Source: Helicobacter enhydrae
GTDB taxonomy: Bacteria > Campylobacterota > Campylobacteria > Campylobacterales > Helicobacteraceae
Length of the DNA stretch: 64,000 nucleotides
Direction of reading: 5' to 3'
NCBI RefSeq assembly: GCF_001693335.1
Contig: NZ_CP016503.1
Location: 124,001-188,000, forward strand
Shown piece by piece: positions 63,788-64,000 of the stretch (position 1 is its first letter; the number at the start of each line of letters is the position of its first letter). The notes beneath the pieces were generated by a model that saw nothing but the letters and a program-made list of their open reading frames with translations, did no database searches and was not told where the DNA came from. Made by a program: the position numbers and the translations under genes.

Positions 63788-64000
63788 TGCTTTTTGCCCT
63801 TTTAAATCCTTGTCGTAGTCTTGATTTCCAATCATTCTCTTGCGTTTTGTATCAAAATCTTTGGAAACTATACTTCTGCTAGATTGAGATTCTGCGGTTT
63901 TGATACCCAAGAGATCAAGGATTGTATGGATCAAATCATCAGTCATATAAGGACGATTGAGGGAGGCTTGAATCTTTTGCACAATCTCTGGATGTTTTTG
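63779..64000 (-). CDS. C-terminus of a phosphoethanolamine transferase-like protein (EptA family), 5' part beyond the window
   Basis: The 73 visible codons end a sulfatase-fold protein: the segment RPYMTDDLIHTILDLLGIKT matches the end of EptA/EptC, which add phosphoethanolamine to lipid A and other envelope targets. The catalytic Thr and metal ligands lie further upstream, outside the window, so activity cannot be judged. An in-frame GTG at 63982 is only an internal codon. Confidence 0.7.
   Translation of the reverse strand, partial: QKHPEIVQKIQASLNRPYMTDDLIHTILDLLGIKTAESQSSRSIVSKDFDTKRKRMIGNQDYDKDLKGQKALR

Overview
The window is a Helicobacter chromosome segment (Campylobacterota), most likely a non-pylori species. 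Three things support this. Long stretches have the gene order I recall from H. pylori: folD-lepB-membrane protein-rpiB-coiled-coil protein-apt-dedA-pepA-ychF-radical SAM, ctpA-SH3 protein-plsC, frdCAB, and fliQ-murB. It also encodes a Hof-like outer-membrane protein and a Helicobacter-type autotransporter, and it carries homopolymeric G/C tracts typical of phase variation.

Layout. 1-7121 (minus strand) is a tightly overlapping type I restriction-modification operon: a half-length HsdS, HsdM, a 69-aa ORF, full HsdS, a 62-aa membrane peptide, an AbiTii-like protein and HsdR, which runs off the left edge. It lies directly downstream of a tRNA-Ser gene. 7877-12450 (plus) holds frdCAB and a von Willebrand A-like gene. 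12535-20065 (minus) is a housekeeping cluster: carB, a YrdC-like gene, an S4-domain gene, dapF and uvrA. An SRP RNA gene, an MFS transporter and coaE follow. 22286-22874 is a PagL-like lipid A deacylase interrupted at a C10 tract. 23072-27510 holds clpB, flanked by two copies of a roughly 500-bp G/C-rich palindromic repeat. 27511-31872 is a large autotransporter with a G11 tract in its leader and a Fur-box-like site upstream. 32121-50249 is mostly plus-strand core genes. 50246-56290 is minus strand: MATE, mutY, a methyltransferase, a glycosyltransferase, murI and rho. 56564-60072 (plus) is an unfamiliar four-gene operon: TerB-like, YkgJ-like CxxCxxCC, a glycine-zipper protein and a large membrane protein. 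Its promoter has a G10 tract between the -35 and -10 boxes. 60311-63787 carries agmatine deiminase, an AzgA-type purine permease, fliQ and murB. The C-terminus of an EptA-like enzyme reaches the right edge.

The two best candidates for undescribed biology are the operon behind the G-tract promoter, and the AbiTii-like protein/membrane-peptide pair, which share a short IG-NN-x-I-x-NSNF motif, inside the restriction-modification operon. Surface variation is a second theme. The lipid A deacylase (off here), the autotransporter (on here) and the TerB operon promoter (15-bp spacer here) each carry a tract prone to slippage. I had no database access. Names rest on recognised motifs, lengths and gene order; coordinates come from reading the sequence.
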